A stretch of 64,000 bases of DNA, from the NCBI GenBank assembly GCA_950022295.1, contig OX465599.1, forward strand, positions 3,596,001-3,660,000. Reading direction: 5' to 3'. The position numbers and the translations under genes were made by a program. The stretch is from Bromus sterilis (lineage: Eukaryota > Streptophyta > Magnoliopsida > Poales > Poaceae). Shown here piece after piece: positions 11,001 through 21,720 of the stretch. Within the stretch, counting starts at the first letter, position 1. Each line of letters begins with the position of its first letter. The notes beneath the pieces were generated by a model that saw nothing but the letters and a program-made list of their open reading frames with translations, did no database searches and was not told the DNA's origin.

Positions 11001-12537
11001 GTGAAGTAGAAACACTAGTAGATATGGGATATGGTAGTTGATGACTCTTTGCTTGTTGACATGGATCACAAACTGACTCAATGCTAGACTTATGACAAAA
11101 AGGAAGTTTATTTTTGCTAATGACATGCTTGACAATAACAGACGAAGGATGACCGAGACGACTGTGCCACTTTGCTGGGGACGGCTTGATGGCTGCAAAA
11201 ACTTGTTTATTTGAAGATAGTGATGATGAAGAGATGAGTGGATAGAGTCCTCCTACGCATCGACCTTTAAGAATTGTTCTCCTCGTGGCCATGTCCTTGA
11301 TACAAAAGAAGTAAGGATGAAATTCAATGAAGACATGATTATCACGAGTGAATTTATGAACCGAGATAAGATTTTTTGCAGTTTGAGGAACATGTAAGAT
11401 TTTTTTGAGATGAAGATTCTTATTTGGGGTTTTGACAATTGAACTACCAACATGAGTAATTATCATACCAGTTCCGTTTGCATTGTGGATTTGCTCACGG
11501 CCATTGTATCTCTCCTTCATGGTCAACTTGTCGAGTTCTCCGGTGATATGATCCGTGGCGCCGGTGTCCGCGTACCAATTCGTGTCAACACCATATGAGT
11601 TTGCAGCAAGATTGATACTCTTTTCTGCAGGTTCATCATCCTCATAACGCCACCAGCATGCACGAGCTCCTCCTGCATGAAACCTGTAACAGATCTGACA
11701 CTCTGGATGATCTCGAGGCTGCTGCTGTTGTTGTGATTGTTGGGGATGTCCACGTCCACCTCCTCCAGCGTTGTTAGGGCCAGCAGGGCGATTTCCACGA
11801 CCACCACGGCCCCTGGTCCCTCGTCCGCGTCCTCGGGCTCGTCCACCGCGCCCACGGTATGCCGCATTGGCAGAGGAGTGGAAGCCGCCATTGGGTGCAT
11901 CGCCTAACATCTCAAGGCGCTGATCAAAGGCAGCAATCTGGGCACAAAGGTCATCTACTGATATGGTATTCTTGATGGCGCCAACGGCAGCAACAATTGG
12001 ATCATAGTCTCTGTCCAATCCTGCAAGGATGTAATCAACCATCTCCGGTTCTGACACCGGGCGCCCGGCGGCTGCAAGTTCATCCCCGAGAGACTTAATC
12101 TTGGCCATGAAGGTAGTGCTGGGCATGGTTCCTTTCTTGGTATTGGCGTTGGCTATACGCAGATTTGTAATCCGCGATTGTGACTGCGATGCAAATATGG
12201 TTGTGACCGCAGCCCAGAGATCGGCAGTGCTTTCCTTGCCAATCACCTGCGCGAGAATCTCTTTGGATAGAGAGTTGAGCAGGTAGCTGAGGACCTGTTG
12301 GTCCCTAGACAGCCACGACCCGTAGGCCGGGTTCGGCGCTATCGCCGTCGTCTTGTCCGTCTGCGGCTGCTCCACTGTTTTTGGAGGCGCGACGTCGGTG
12401 CCGTCCAGGAGGCTAGTGACCTGCGCTCCGCGCAAGGCTGGCATGACCTGGGCCTTCCATAGCAGATAGTTTCCCCTGGTGAGCTTCTCGGCAGGGGCGG
12501 CGCCAAGGTTGAGGGCGACCGTGCTTGAGGAAGACAT
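8073..12537 (-). pseudogene. copia gag-pol, disabled by a stop and an RT deletion
   Basis: The frame opens at 12537 (MSSSSTVALNLG). It encodes in order a UBN2-type gag, a basic RG-rich region with a degenerate zinc knuckle (CQICYRFHAGGARAC), the aspartic protease (WYADTGATDHI), the GAG-pre-integrase block (WHSRLGHPSS), the integrase core (FSDVWG, QTDWGGEY, NGSAERKHRHI), the reverse transcriptase (IYVDDII near 9000) and RNase H (SSTEAEYKSLA, TKHIEIDFHFVRER). Two lesions are visible. A TGA at 9610-9612 stands where related proteins have a sense codon, and the same frame continues after it to 9007. Near 9047-9060 a deletion of roughly 15-20 codons joins QLG to GDATIFLLIYVDD with a frame change. 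The polyprotein therefore cannot be complete. Confidence 0.9.
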
Positions 12538-12577
12538 CTCGGCGATTTGAGGTTTTCTTAGCTAGATGTGGGGAAGA

Positions 12578-12595
12578 GATCGACTCTGTGTACCA
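12578..12595 (-). other. primer binding site
   Basis: Immediately inside the 5' LTR the minus strand reads TGGTACACAGAG. This resembles the complement of plant initiator methionine tRNA 3' end (TGGTATCAGAG) with a small difference, the usual primer for copia elements. Confidence 0.6.
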
Positions 12596-12772
12596 TGAAA
12601 GACAGAAGCGTTCGGCTTGCCCAAACAGGGAGCCGCAGGTGTCTATATATATTGAGAAGCCAACCCTCAATCTTGGCGTACACGTTATGGAATACAGGAT
12701 ACGTGAGGGAGAGGGAAAGAGGTTAGACAGAGTTTGGTTGAGATTACATCAGGTCATATCTGAATTCTAACA
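12596..12772 (-). repeat. 5' LTR of the copia element
   Basis: 177-bp LTR matching 7879-8055 over its full length by eye. It is followed by the CATCA duplication. Confidence 0.95.
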
Positions 12773-12796
12773 CATCATAGTATGTATCTAGTCTAG

Positions 12797-13757
12797 TTAG
12801 GGATATATTTTCATGGCTTGCAGCCGAGAAGGCATATCGATCTCCACGAGCGTGGAGGTTGGGGCGAAGCGTGTCACCCACATTTCCTCTGTCTCCAGGT
12901 CTAGCAAAACGGACAAAGTACTTGCACACACATCCAGCAACACAATGTTGCTTCTCTCGCTCGAGAAGCTAAACCAAATCTTCCTAGGCAGGACGGGAAA
13001 GGCTCTGGGGACTAGTGACCGTAGCTTCTCCTCCATGTAGATCCTAGTCTCTGGAGCCCATGTATCGTTTGGGAGACGATGCCAGCCACATAGAGATTGT
13101 GAACCCAACCAAGACGAGCAGCCTTAGTAGGTGTTGGGTCGATGACTTGAAGGTCTGGACGATGATGGCGGGTGGAGTCTTGTTATTGGCATCATAGGTG
13201 GATGTGTCGAGGCTGCCGACGAATACCGTGAAGGAGCAATGGATGCCGTCTGCGGCTGTGAGCAAGGCATATCTTTGGAACGCCGCACTTTCGTAAGGGA
13301 TGCACGGTGGCTCTGAGAGGAAGGTGCGATGACCGGTGATAGGTCGTAGACGCACAATTTCGCCATGTTGTCGCTAACACGGCGACGACGGCGTACGTAG
13401 AAGGATGAGGCCGCCGCGGGACATGACGAGATGGTACTTCTCGAGGATTTCACGTGCGTCGTGACACATGAAGGTTGACAGATGGTCGTCGCAAAACAAG
13501 ACGGCATTGGGTGTGGCCGGGTGCACCAAAGAGAGGAGCGGTGGCTTGGGAGGAGCGTGCAGGAGGCCGGGCATCTCGAGGTTGGCGAGGATGCTCGGAG
13601 GAACGACGCCGTCCTTCTGGGTGAGACGGCGGATGAAGAACGAGCCGATGATGTCGCGTCGAAGAGGCTTGCATAGCGCGGCACAGCGAACGAGGGTGCG
13701 GATGTCGGAGCGCGCCGTGATCTCAAGCAAGAGATCCGCCGGGAGCGCCCACTCCAT
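12797..13757 (-). pseudogene. DUF7595/F-box-like gene, copy 3, frameshifted with internal deletion
   Basis: The conserved start MEWALPADLLLEITARSD is at 13757, with an in-frame ATG eight codons upstream at 13781. The frame follows copy 2 to SRGGLILLR, then shifts near 13375. The family sequence continues in other frames (TGHRTFLSEPP, YALLTAADGIHCSF). Near 13150 about 85 codons present in copy 2 are missing, so FKSS joins directly to LLRLLVLVGF. A second shift near 13080 leads to the C-terminal part (VLLDLETEEM, SRLQAMKIYP, stop at 12797). It cannot make a full protein. The copia element lies just downstream. Confidence 0.85.
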
Positions 13758-13781
13758 CGCCGCCGGCCTGCACGATGCCAT

Positions 13782-14334
13782 GATCGATGCCCTGCCGTGC
13801 CGTGCCGTGCCGTGCGTGCTTGGTAATGATCGATCCTCGGTAGTCCGATGCGGCGAACAAAACTCGATCGATGAGGATTCAGAAATACCGGTACAGTCAT
13901 TGGCCTGATCGATCACGTAAGCCTGGTCCCACGTACACACAATGCTACAAAGTCGTCTTCGTTCGCAACTCAAACGATTATAACAACCAGCGCTTCCGTC
14001 AAAATGATTAGGAATCTGTTGTCCAAAAAACAAAAAACCGGAAAAATAATTCAGATTAGGCGTCCCTGTTTGTAGAAAAATTACGTATACTTGCAGTTAC
14101 TGGATATTTACAGTGTGTTGTAGGGTTCAAAACAGCAAAAGTATACGATACGACTTGTAAATTAAATTTGGGGTCCCACGACGATTTTTATGGTTGATGA
14201 ACTTCGAGACGCGCTTATGAATCGGCCATCAACACTTTTTGATCGATTCGTGTCCGTTTCGTACACTATTACTCACCGTCTTAGGGTTTCGCAGCGATTT
14301 TCATCATTGATGAACCTCGAAATAAGATTACGAA
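13782..14334. other. upstream region of copy 3 with a conserved promoter block
   Basis: The block near 13945-13995 (CAAAGTCGTCTTCG...CAACTCAAACGATTA) has counterparts upstream of copy 2 (near 6735-6770) and copy 1 (near 4755-4800). It is probably part of the ancestral promoter. A short imperfect direct repeat (GATGAAC.TCGA) occurs at about 14190-14226 and 14305-14340. No gene is seen. Confidence 0.5.
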
Positions 14335-15454
14335 TCAAAAGTGGCTATCAGACCAGGTTGCGGTAAGCCGCCCGGAGCACCCTCCTCCCGGAGGCGCGAA
14401 GAACACCTCACCATCGACACAAACCCGAGAGACATCCGAACATCCTCTAACACCCCCTTCTTCTTCTTCAGAGCTCGGCCTTGCGAGGACGATGCATGGC
14501 TCTGCAGTATCTTCCGCCTCTCCCTCCTTCACCACCGTGAATTGCGTGTTCATCCTCCACAGTTCCAGATCGATTAGCGCCGCCGCACTACCAGGAGTAA
14601 CAATCTTCTTCACCGATTGCATCACCACCACATCCTCCTCCTCTAAATCCGAATCGACTTGAACCGGGCGATACACGCTTCCTGGAGCAGGAATCGCCGC
14701 CAGCTGATGCTTTGGTCGGAAATCCGCCCACGGCTCCCTCCGATCCGAATCTGCAGATTTGGCTTCCTCCAAGGCCCAGATCAAAGTTTCTACGGGCATG
14801 TTCGCCCCATGAGCGAAAATCCTCACCGCCTCCTCCTGATTCAGTTTGAGCATCACCCCGACCGATTCCTTCACCAAGTCATGCATGTTGGGGAACCATG
14901 AGCACAACTCCGAATCCTTCCTTTTCTTCTCTCGATCTCCATCCGCGAACTTCTCCACCCACGCACGGACTCAAGGACCCCGATCCATAGCTGCTCTCGG
15001 AGTTGTCATGGGAATCAGAGAGAAGAAGTGGGGGAGCTGTGTGCGGTGGGTTAATGGCGAAGAGGGAACATCGGCATCCATTAGGTGCTCGCATAAATGC
15101 CTCTCCCCATCGACACCGCAGCCATGCATGGTCAAATTTACTCGTCCCTCGCCGTCGGGCCACCAACCAGGCTACATGACAAGGAAATTGAACTGTCTCT
15201 CCTACCTCGAAACTCCCTAAGGCAGCGAGACCGATCCAGTCAATCACCGCCCCTCGCTCAGATATGAGATGGATCCATCCCGCCTGCCGCCGCAGGAGAC
15301 CCGAGTGGAACTCCGACACCGCACCCACGTCTGTGGCGTACATCACCGGAGTAAGCCTGTCACCGGCGGCCGCATCGTCTCCAAGATCGCCTTCGCCACG
15401 CCAACTTGTTTCACAAGCCATGCCCCTTCGCTTTCTCCCCCGATTAATATCCAA
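14335..15454 (-). pseudogene. unknown protein, apparently frameshifted
   Basis: Two long minus-strand frames abut: 15454-14879 (starting MDINRGRKRRGMACETSWRG) and 14958-14335. They overlap at 14879-14958, where the downstream frame opens with VEKFADGDREKKRKDSELC. The first carries a charged N-terminus and a cysteine/tryptophan-rich region. The second has a helical, acidic region (MLKLNQEEAVRIFAHGANMP, LIWALEEAKSAD) and an acidic C-terminus. I do not recognise a domain. Either one gene has a frameshift near 14950 or there are two exons with an intron too short to see. Codon use is GC-rich, as in host or captured genes. A transposon-borne gene is possible, but no ends were found. Confidence 0.4.
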
Positions 15455-15860
15455 CGCGCTATTTGCATTCTTGCATAGTTGTAACGGGTACCTAGTCTAC
15501 ATACCCATTCATATCTGATGTTGTGACGAGAATACCTTTATATAGCAGAGGTTCATGTATTTTTAGGAAAAGAATCATAATTTTATATCTCCCACATTTT
15601 AAACACCGCTAATAAGATAATGGCCTCGCATTTGACTGTTGCGCAAGGTTTTAAAGGATGTGTATTCATTTTAAAGGAGGGTATTCATTTTGCTAAAATC
15701 ATCTCTATTTTATAAAACAAATCATCAGTTTTATATAAATTTTAATGATTCGTCAAAATCTTGGGTATTCCACTGAATACCCAAAAATACCCCTGGCGCT
15801 TGAGAGGGCTAAGCTTGCTAGTTTACTCAAAAGTTGTGTGTGGTGTGGTGCGGTGTGGGC
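15455..15860. other. AT-rich intergenic DNA
   Basis: No coding frame. Near 15650-15790 the words ATTCATTTTAAAGGA and TGGGTATTC..TGAATACCC recur, suggesting an unclassified small repeat. Confidence 0.3.
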
Positions 15861-15866
15861 GTCGAC

Positions 15867-15873
15867 TATATAA
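15867..15873 (+). promoter_or_regulatory. TATA box of the RING-H2 gene
   Basis: TATATAA about 100 bp upstream of the start codon at 15974, a normal spacing for a plant promoter with a short leader. Confidence 0.7.
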
Positions 15874-15973
15874 GCTCCGGTTAATTAGACAGAGCAAGAG
15901 CAGCAAGTACTAGTGTTAATCCATTTGCTGCCAACCTAGCAACTGCTCCGCCCGTCGCTGACCGTCGACCACC

Positions 15974-16579
15974 ATGCGAACTCCGGCGAGCCTTGTCCAC
16001 TCTACCACCGCCGTCGCCGCCACCCCAGATGCATCCTCATCTTCGTCGCCACCGGCGGCCATGCTCGCCATCGACCCCGACATGGTGGTCATCCTGGCGT
16101 CCCTCCTCTGCGCGCTCGTCTGCCTCGCCGGCCTTGCCCTCGTAGCACGCTGCGCGTGCCGCCGCGCCCGCCGCCCTCTACCCTCCGCCGGCAACCGCAT
16201 CACCACCTCCCCGCCTCTTCCCCCTAGAGGCTTGAAGAAGAAGGCCATCGAGGCGCTCCCCGTGACGGCAGCGAAAGAAGGGCACCATGAGGAGCAGTGC
16301 GCTATCTGCCTGGCCGACCTGGACGCCGGCGAGGAGCTCCGCGTGCTGCCGCGGTGCGCCCACGCCTTCCACGTCGCCTGCGTCGACGCCTGGCTCCGAA
16401 CGTGCGCCACGTGCCCTACCTGCCGCGCCACAATCCTGGAACCCTCCTCCTCCTCCTCCTGCACGCCGCCGCTCGCAGCCCCGGGCCGGTGCCGGAGGTG
16501 CGGAGCGGCCTGTGACGGCGACGCCGACGACAACGTCGCCGCTTCTGCTGATATGGATGAGAGCAGCTTCTTGCCGTAG
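15974..16579 (+). CDS. ATL-type RING-H2 E3 ubiquitin ligase
   Basis: A single-exon, GC-rich gene for a 201-residue protein. Residues about 36-58 form one hydrophobic segment (VVILASLLCALVCLAGLALVA), followed by a cluster of basic residues. A GLD-like block (GLKKKAIEALPV) precedes the RING-H2 finger at about residues 108-150. The finger shows CAICLADLDAGEELRVLPRC, the HAFH pair and CPTCR, giving the C3H2C3 order of zinc ligands. This order of membrane segment, GLD block and RING-H2 finger defines the plant ATL family, whose members attach ubiquitin to targets at membranes and are often stress-induced. The absence of introns and the size also fit the family. The substrate is unknown. The serine-rich tail after the RING shows no known domain. 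Confidence 0.93.
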   Translation: MRTPASLVHSTTAVAATPDASSSSSPPAAMLAIDPDMVVILASLLCALVCLAGLALVARCACRRARRPLPSAGNRITTSPPLPPRGLKKKAIEALPVTAAKEGHHEEQCAICLADLDAGEELRVLPRCAHAFHVACVDAWLRTCATCPTCRATILEPSSSSSCTPPLAAPGRCRRCGAACDGDADDNVAASADMDESSFLP

Positions 16580-17730
16580 CTGACACTAGACAACATGCAT
16601 GCTTGTTCCAATGCTGAACTGATTTTTAGCTTAATCTGGCGAAAAAGCGAAATCTATTAGTGTGTATAGCTCTCATCTCTCTCTTTTTTTCACAATAGTG
16701 TAGAGTTATTATCATATTATGGATTGTAGCTAGGTATATATGTATTTATGGTCGGATGATTTCGTAGTATAAAACATATTCTCCATTTCGATGGATCCAA
16801 CCTGGAAACAAGTGAAATGCAGGAACCCAGCACATCGACGAACAAGTTTGCAGAAACAAAAGATCTACACATTTTTGACTAATAACACAGTGTCTATCAT
16901 CACTTTTTATGATAAATGGGTCCCGCTTGTCAAGGCAAAAAAATCACTAGATGGGCACTTTCATTAGTCTTTTTTGGTCAAATCCCCAAGCCCAGCCCGA
17001 AACCGCTCAAAAAAATAACACCACCCGCACCCATCTCCCCTGCCGACCACCCTAGTATTTCTCTTCTGGGAGAATATCACATGATATCAAGTCTTAGGTG
17101 GTACGATGATACCGGAAAATGAATAGGGTCGAACGGACACATGAATAGGGTCTCCACAAAAGTGATGGATTGCTCCAACCCTAGTTGGAGATTGCGCACA
17201 TCCTCTTGGCGGATGTACACACGATTCGTGAAGGGATTGGACGATTCCCATCTTCATCATGCGCTTCAACTCAGGGTTACAGGATGTTGGACATAACCCG
17301 GTATGACTGGTCCCTTTTGGTTGCACAACTGAGCGTTTGTTGTCATCTCCACTGGTTTTGTAGTACAGCTACCAACCAGTAACCAACCAAGCTTGGGTAG
17401 TCATGCACTTCCTCTAGAGTCTGGTAGTGGTAGGAGTAGTAAAAATAAACAACATCTTCAGCTTTAACTTGTGAATGGAGAGATCACACGCACAAATAAT
17501 TTGATGGAATGTATGATTCGATGAGGTAGTAGTGGCTAGTTCACCGGGACCAGGAGAACTAATTAATGCAGGACCTTCTCTTTTGCTGCTGGCCGGTGCT
17601 TTCCATTTGCTGAATCTAGCCTATACAACACTAACTACATGATGCTGTGTTTCCGTTGACCTCTCAAAGCAAAAGAAGCGGAGGAGACAGCAGTTGGGTT
17701 GTAAGCCGTTGCAAGTGCGACCCCATTATT

Positions 17731-17757
17731 ACAGTACAGTACAGTACAGTACAGTGC
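17731..17757. repeat. pentanucleotide microsatellite (CAGTA)n
   Basis: About five perfect copies of the 5-bp unit in a row. Confidence 0.85.
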
Positions 17758-18009
17758 AGGCCACAACACCTCCATCTCAATCTCAGCCCCAGGTTTAATC
17801 CACCACTTGAGAATATCAATCATGCACCGCATCAAACACAAGTTACACTTTTGTTTTACAGCACAGCACATTACATATATGTAGTTACTTGGAGAATATA
17901 TATATATTGCTCAAACTTTATTAGTAGTTTATGCCAGAAGAATTTCATGCTCTTCGCTGCGCCGCGGCTCCCCCAATTGCTATATAGCGCGGTCAATAAC
18001 CGGAAATTC

Positions 18010-18365
18010 ACTTTGGAGGACGAGCTTCAGGGAGGATTATATTTAAAAGAAAATCAAAAATCATATGAAAACATTTAAAAAAATGAAAAACATTCCACAA
18101 GAACCTATATATGTGTTTCGCATGAATGCTTAAAATTTCGTTTGAAAATGTTATGATTTGTACAAAAAGACAAAATTCCAGCCCAATAACACAATAAAAT
18201 AGCCTACTTGAAAATCATATTTCTCTTTTTTCTGTACGTCACGTGTAGAAAGATAATGATTTGAAATATATACTTTGTATGTGTGTATGCTTGATAAAAA
18301 AATAAATTCATCAAGAATAAAATTGAATTTCAAGACGGCCTCCCTAAAGCCCGTCCGCTGAAAGC
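18010..18365. mobile_element. candidate MITE with inverted ends
   Basis: The left end contains GGACGAGCTTCAGGGAGG. The right end contains the inverted counterpart CCTCCCTAAAGCCCGTCC. The interior is AT-rich and non-coding. Size and structure fit a MITE; the family and target duplication were not determined. Confidence 0.45.
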
Positions 18366-19595
18366 CTGCACTCCGTGTTAATTGTCCACAAGTGTCCTAC
18401 ATTGTCAAGTGCAATTTTGCGCGCTCCTAGATTTGATTATCTTCATTTAAATTTTCTTTACTTCTATATTTATATTTTATATTCTGATTTGTATTTCTTT
18501 TTTTCTTTTCTCATTATTCCATTCTGCGTTTCCTTTTATTTATTTTTCTCTACTTTTAAAATATTTTAAAAATACATTAAACAATTTAACGTGTGAGTAC
18601 TTTTTAAAATTACTTGGAATTTTTTTTACAAGTGCGTCAAAACTTTTGAAAATTACAAAGACTTTATGCAAAATTTCATGAACATTTTCTAAATTAAAAA
18701 CAAAAAATAGAATAAATATGTGAATGCATTTTCGTTATATGTACCTTCTCTAAAATTACAAGAACGTTCCACTAAAAATATATGCGATCATGTTTGGAAT
18801 ATGTTATAAGTCAGAGAATTATTTTTCAAAATTAAACGAACATTTAAAAGAAATTAGTCACATTAAAATTTTCAAAATAAGTTTATACTTTTAAATGACA
18901 TTTTAAAGTTTTTCTTTCTTATTAACAGAGTATATTAATAAATAAATAATCATTTTAAAGATAAAATAGAAAAGTGAAAGAAAAAACATATGGATTTATG
19001 GGCCACACAAAGCCAGCGCATTGAACATATGTTGTACGTGATGCTGGCTATAGCGGCGCTCGATAGCGGTAACTAGAGGATACCCCGCGCGTTGCTGCGT
19101 AAATCGATTGAAATATATTTTGGATTATTTGATTATATGAAACATGAATAATTTAATTAATTATATATAAACTAAAAGAAAAAATATGTTATATACGAGT
19201 CGTATTTTATTATTGTGAATTTCAAAATATTTATTAAATATAAGTGACATAATATAATAGAAAAAAATTCATGCATGTTGAGTGAGGTGAAATGTGTCAT
19301 GAAATGGGTGTGTGCATGAAAAAAACTAATAATAAATAGTTTGTTCTCATGCATATTATGATGGGCAATGATAAGGTGGCATGTGTGCATATTAAAATAA
19401 TAGAGTTAGTGGGGAGCAACTTCATAAGAATAGTAGATTCAAAGATGAGCTTGGCCACATGTGCTTCCGAATAGGAGTAAATTCAAATACAACAGTATAA
19501 AAAGCAAATTCATTTAGGCATCCAAGATGCTCATGTGTGTGCAAAATTTATTTATGGTGTTTGAACATTTGAGAAGCACATTTGAGAAGTTTGTA

Positions 19596-19696
19596 CTCCC
19601 TCCGATCCATATTACTTGTTTTAAAATGGATGTATCTAGATGAATTTTAGTGATAGATGCATCAAATTTAGGACAAGTAATATGGATCGGAGGAAG
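19596..19696. mobile_element. Stowaway MITE
   Basis: The 101-bp sequence starts CTCCCTCCGATCCATATTAC and ends with its near-perfect inverse GGATCGGAGGAAG. TA duplications flank it at 19594-19595 and 19697-19698. These are the signature ends and target of Tc1/mariner-type Stowaway elements of grasses. Confidence 0.92.
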
Positions 19697-19885
19697 TAAT
19701 AAAAATTCAAAATAGACTCTGATGAGTGTTTTTCTTTCAAAGTTTCTCAGGCACCCAAAAACTTTTGTTTGGCCACAAGCTAGCTTCTCTTATATCTAAA
19801 ATTTCTTATTAGTTTCGGTGGGGCTCCGTTTACGTGCGCAGGCCCACATATCATTGTACGCACAAGGGGGGGTACGCATTTCGGT

Positions 19886-20203
19886 GGGGCATTTGGGGTA
19901 CTACGGTCTCGATTTGCTGTTGTCCGGTACCCCGCTCAGACTTGGTCGAAAGATCAAATGTGGGAGGTGATGAATTGTTGTGTCATCTTGCACAACATGA
20001 TCATTGAGAGCGAGAAAGCGGAGCCAGTGTATGACTCTGAACTATATATCAACCAGGGGCCTCTTGAAGTTGTTGATCACCAGATACCATCAGATTGGAC
20101 AGCCTATCTTAACATGCGCCAGGAGATCCGAGAATCGTACGTGCATCGTCAACTGCAGGAAGATCTAGTGGATCATCTATGGATGCGCAAAGGCAATGTC
20201 TAG
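19886..20203 (+). pseudogene. Harbinger transposase, C-terminal fragment
   Basis: From about 19886 the frame reads AFGVLRSRFAVVRYPAQTW, then MWEVMNCCVILHNMIIESE and QLQEDLVDHLWMRKGNV, and stops at 20203. These are the last conserved blocks of plant Harbinger (DDE_Tnp4/plant_tran) transposases: the region after the catalytic glutamate and the ILHNMI block. The DDE catalytic core upstream is absent, because the sequence before 19885 does not continue the protein. It cannot act as a transposase. A 12-bp word (TTTCGGTGGGGC) occurs both at the break and about 65 bp upstream, possibly marking the deletion joint. Confidence 0.8.
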
Positions 20204-20367
20204 TTTGATCAGTTTTTTTGTATTTGCGCCGAACTATGTGTAATATCATGTTGTATGCCGAATTTGCGCCGAACTGCGCCGAATTTGCGCCAAACTGCGC
20301 CTATATTTCCATGTTTGTGCTGAATCTGTGTCAAAAGAATTAATTTGCGCCATTTTTGGGTCGAATT

Positions 20368-21297
20368 TGTTGGATTTTATCTATTTGCTTGAGTGAGCTT
20401 TTGGCCCAAAGCACTTTGTAAAATCTGAAATTCTCTTGGCCCATTCATGCATAGCAAGTGGTGGGAAGTTTAGTACCACCTCGCTAGTGAAGGGAGAGCT
20501 ACACCTCTTTATAAGGTGCACTTCACTAGCACTTGTAAGAGCTTGAGAAGAGAAGTGATACACGCGCGCTCCTCCTCCTCGCTCGCCTGGTCCCGACGCG
20601 ACGCGACGCGACGCGCGGGTTTTGGGAATGAGCCGAGCCGAGGACAAAGCTATGCGTACGCTTATATTTTGCAGCTCGGGGAAAATTAATGATGCATTAA
20701 TTATAATTAACGGACGCGTTAATTATGCTTAATCTTTGCGCCGTTTTCGTGGGCTCTACTCCCACGTCGCCACACCCCGCTGCGTCTATATAAACAGCGC
20801 AAACCCTACCCTCGTCGTACCACCATATGGTTCCTCCTCCTCGTTCCAGATCATTGCGCCGCCGCTCAAGTCTCCTCCATCCTTTCTTTCGGCGTGCACC
20901 GCAAGAAGGGACAGCAGGCCTCCGAAACTCCACCTCTCGAGATCCTGTACGGGAGAGGGGCGATCAGGTTTTTGGGGAGCGCACTCGCGCGACTGCTGAC
21001 AGCAACGACGACTATTTCTCCGACGACGACTTCTTCCCGGACGTCGCCAGCCTCTCCATTAACGACATGGGCGACACCAACACCAGCGGCTCCACACCCG
21101 TTGCACCGTACGTGATCTATTCTTCTGTGTTTGAGATCATGTTGCATGTCGTGTTCCTAGTAATTGCTTTAGATGTGATCTCGTTGTCTACTATTTTAGT
21201 AGATCGCATGGCTAGTTTGATCTGTTTCATTATTGCCATGGATTGTTTGTCTATTTCGTGAATTAAATCATATGCTAAATTGCTAATATATTCAACA
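20368..21297 (+). mobile_element. solo LTR in the Harbinger remnant
   Basis: The 930-bp sequence begins TGTTGG and ends TTCAACA, with exact 5-bp duplications GAATT at 20363-20367 and 21298-21302. A TATA motif (TCTATATAAACAG) near 20786 supports plus orientation, so open frames inside (for example 20827-21261) are LTR sequence and not a gene. It contains a tandem run of CGACG near 20594-20613. No internal retrotransposon domain remains. Confidence 0.92.
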
Positions 21298-21480
21298 GAA
21301 TTTGGGCCGAATCAGAGCCGGCCCCGCCAGTCTTGGGGGTCGCCTTGGGGGCGCGGATGGGCGGCCGGCCGCCCCAAGACCTATCGCCGCGCCGAGCGCC
21401 CCCAAGCGGCGCTAAAATAGCGCCGCAAAACGTCTTGGGGGTGAACGGCTGGAGATGCTCTGAGGTCGCCCAACCCCGGT

Positions 21481-21720
21481 GTCCCTCGCGGCCGGCCTCT
21501 ATATATTTGGTTTGGGCTCTTCACTGAGAGGAGTAGCGTCGTATTGCTGCATATATACTTTAGACAAAGGCAAAGGAGATTGACCTCATGTTATCTTACT
21601 CTCAACGTTTTGCTTGATCTTAAGACAAAGGAGATGGTTTTACACCCATCAGCTACATCCTCCACCCTCTTGGAGATTGATCTGCCTTCTCGGCTACGAT
21701 CCATGAAAACCTTCTCCTAA
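21481..21720 (+). pseudogene. DUF7595 copy 4, inverted C-terminal fragment
   Basis: Eighty codons in one open frame (VPRGRPLYIWFGLFTERSSV ... VLLDLKTKEM ... LLEIDLPSRLRSMKTFS, stop at 21718-21720) match the last part of copy 2 closely, but on the opposite strand. The similarity continues past the stop for about 300 bp: the block at 21790-22020 corresponds to the reverse complement of the copy 2 3' flank near 5160-5340. The upstream part of the gene is missing and is replaced by the Harbinger end. It is a relic of a duplicated and inverted gene. Confidence 0.88.

Larger units (their letters stand above)
7879..12772 (-). mobile_element. Ty1-copia retrotransposon with identical LTRs
   Basis: The element is 4894 bp long and flanked by the exact 5-bp duplication CATCA (7874-7878 and 12773-12777). 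Its LTRs (7879-8055 and 12596-12772) are 177 bp each, and I see no difference between them, which indicates a very recent insertion. The right LTR is the 5' LTR because gag-pol reads on the minus strand. A primer-binding-like site and a polypurine tract are in place. The insertion lies about 20 bp beyond the stop codon of DUF7595 copy 3. The coding region is broken, so the element was probably moved by proteins made elsewhere. Confidence 0.96.
16580..19595. other. intergenic, AT-rich, small repeats only
   Basis: No host gene is seen. A CAGTA-type microsatellite lies near 17731-17757 and an inverted-repeat element is likely at 18010-18365. From 18370 to 19400 the sequence is AT-rich with A/T runs. 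The word CCGCGCGTTGCTGCG occurs at about 19084-19103 and again near 46437. A short minus-strand frame at 17087-17326 is not recognised. Confidence 0.5.
19886..21460 (+). mobile_element. truncated Harbinger-type element hosting a solo LTR
   Basis: The element begins inside the transposase gene (no left end is present) and runs through a 3' region to the terminal sequence GGCTGGAGATGCTC at 21447-21460. That sequence is the inverse of the GAGCATCTCCAGCC end I know from grass Harbinger elements. A 930-bp solo LTR interrupts its 3' region. The element ends 20 bp before the DUF7595 copy 4 fragment. Confidence 0.7.

Noticed and set aside
20827..21261. apparent small gene with TATA box
   Set aside because: It lies entirely within the solo LTR defined by GAATT duplications, so the TATA box is the LTR promoter.
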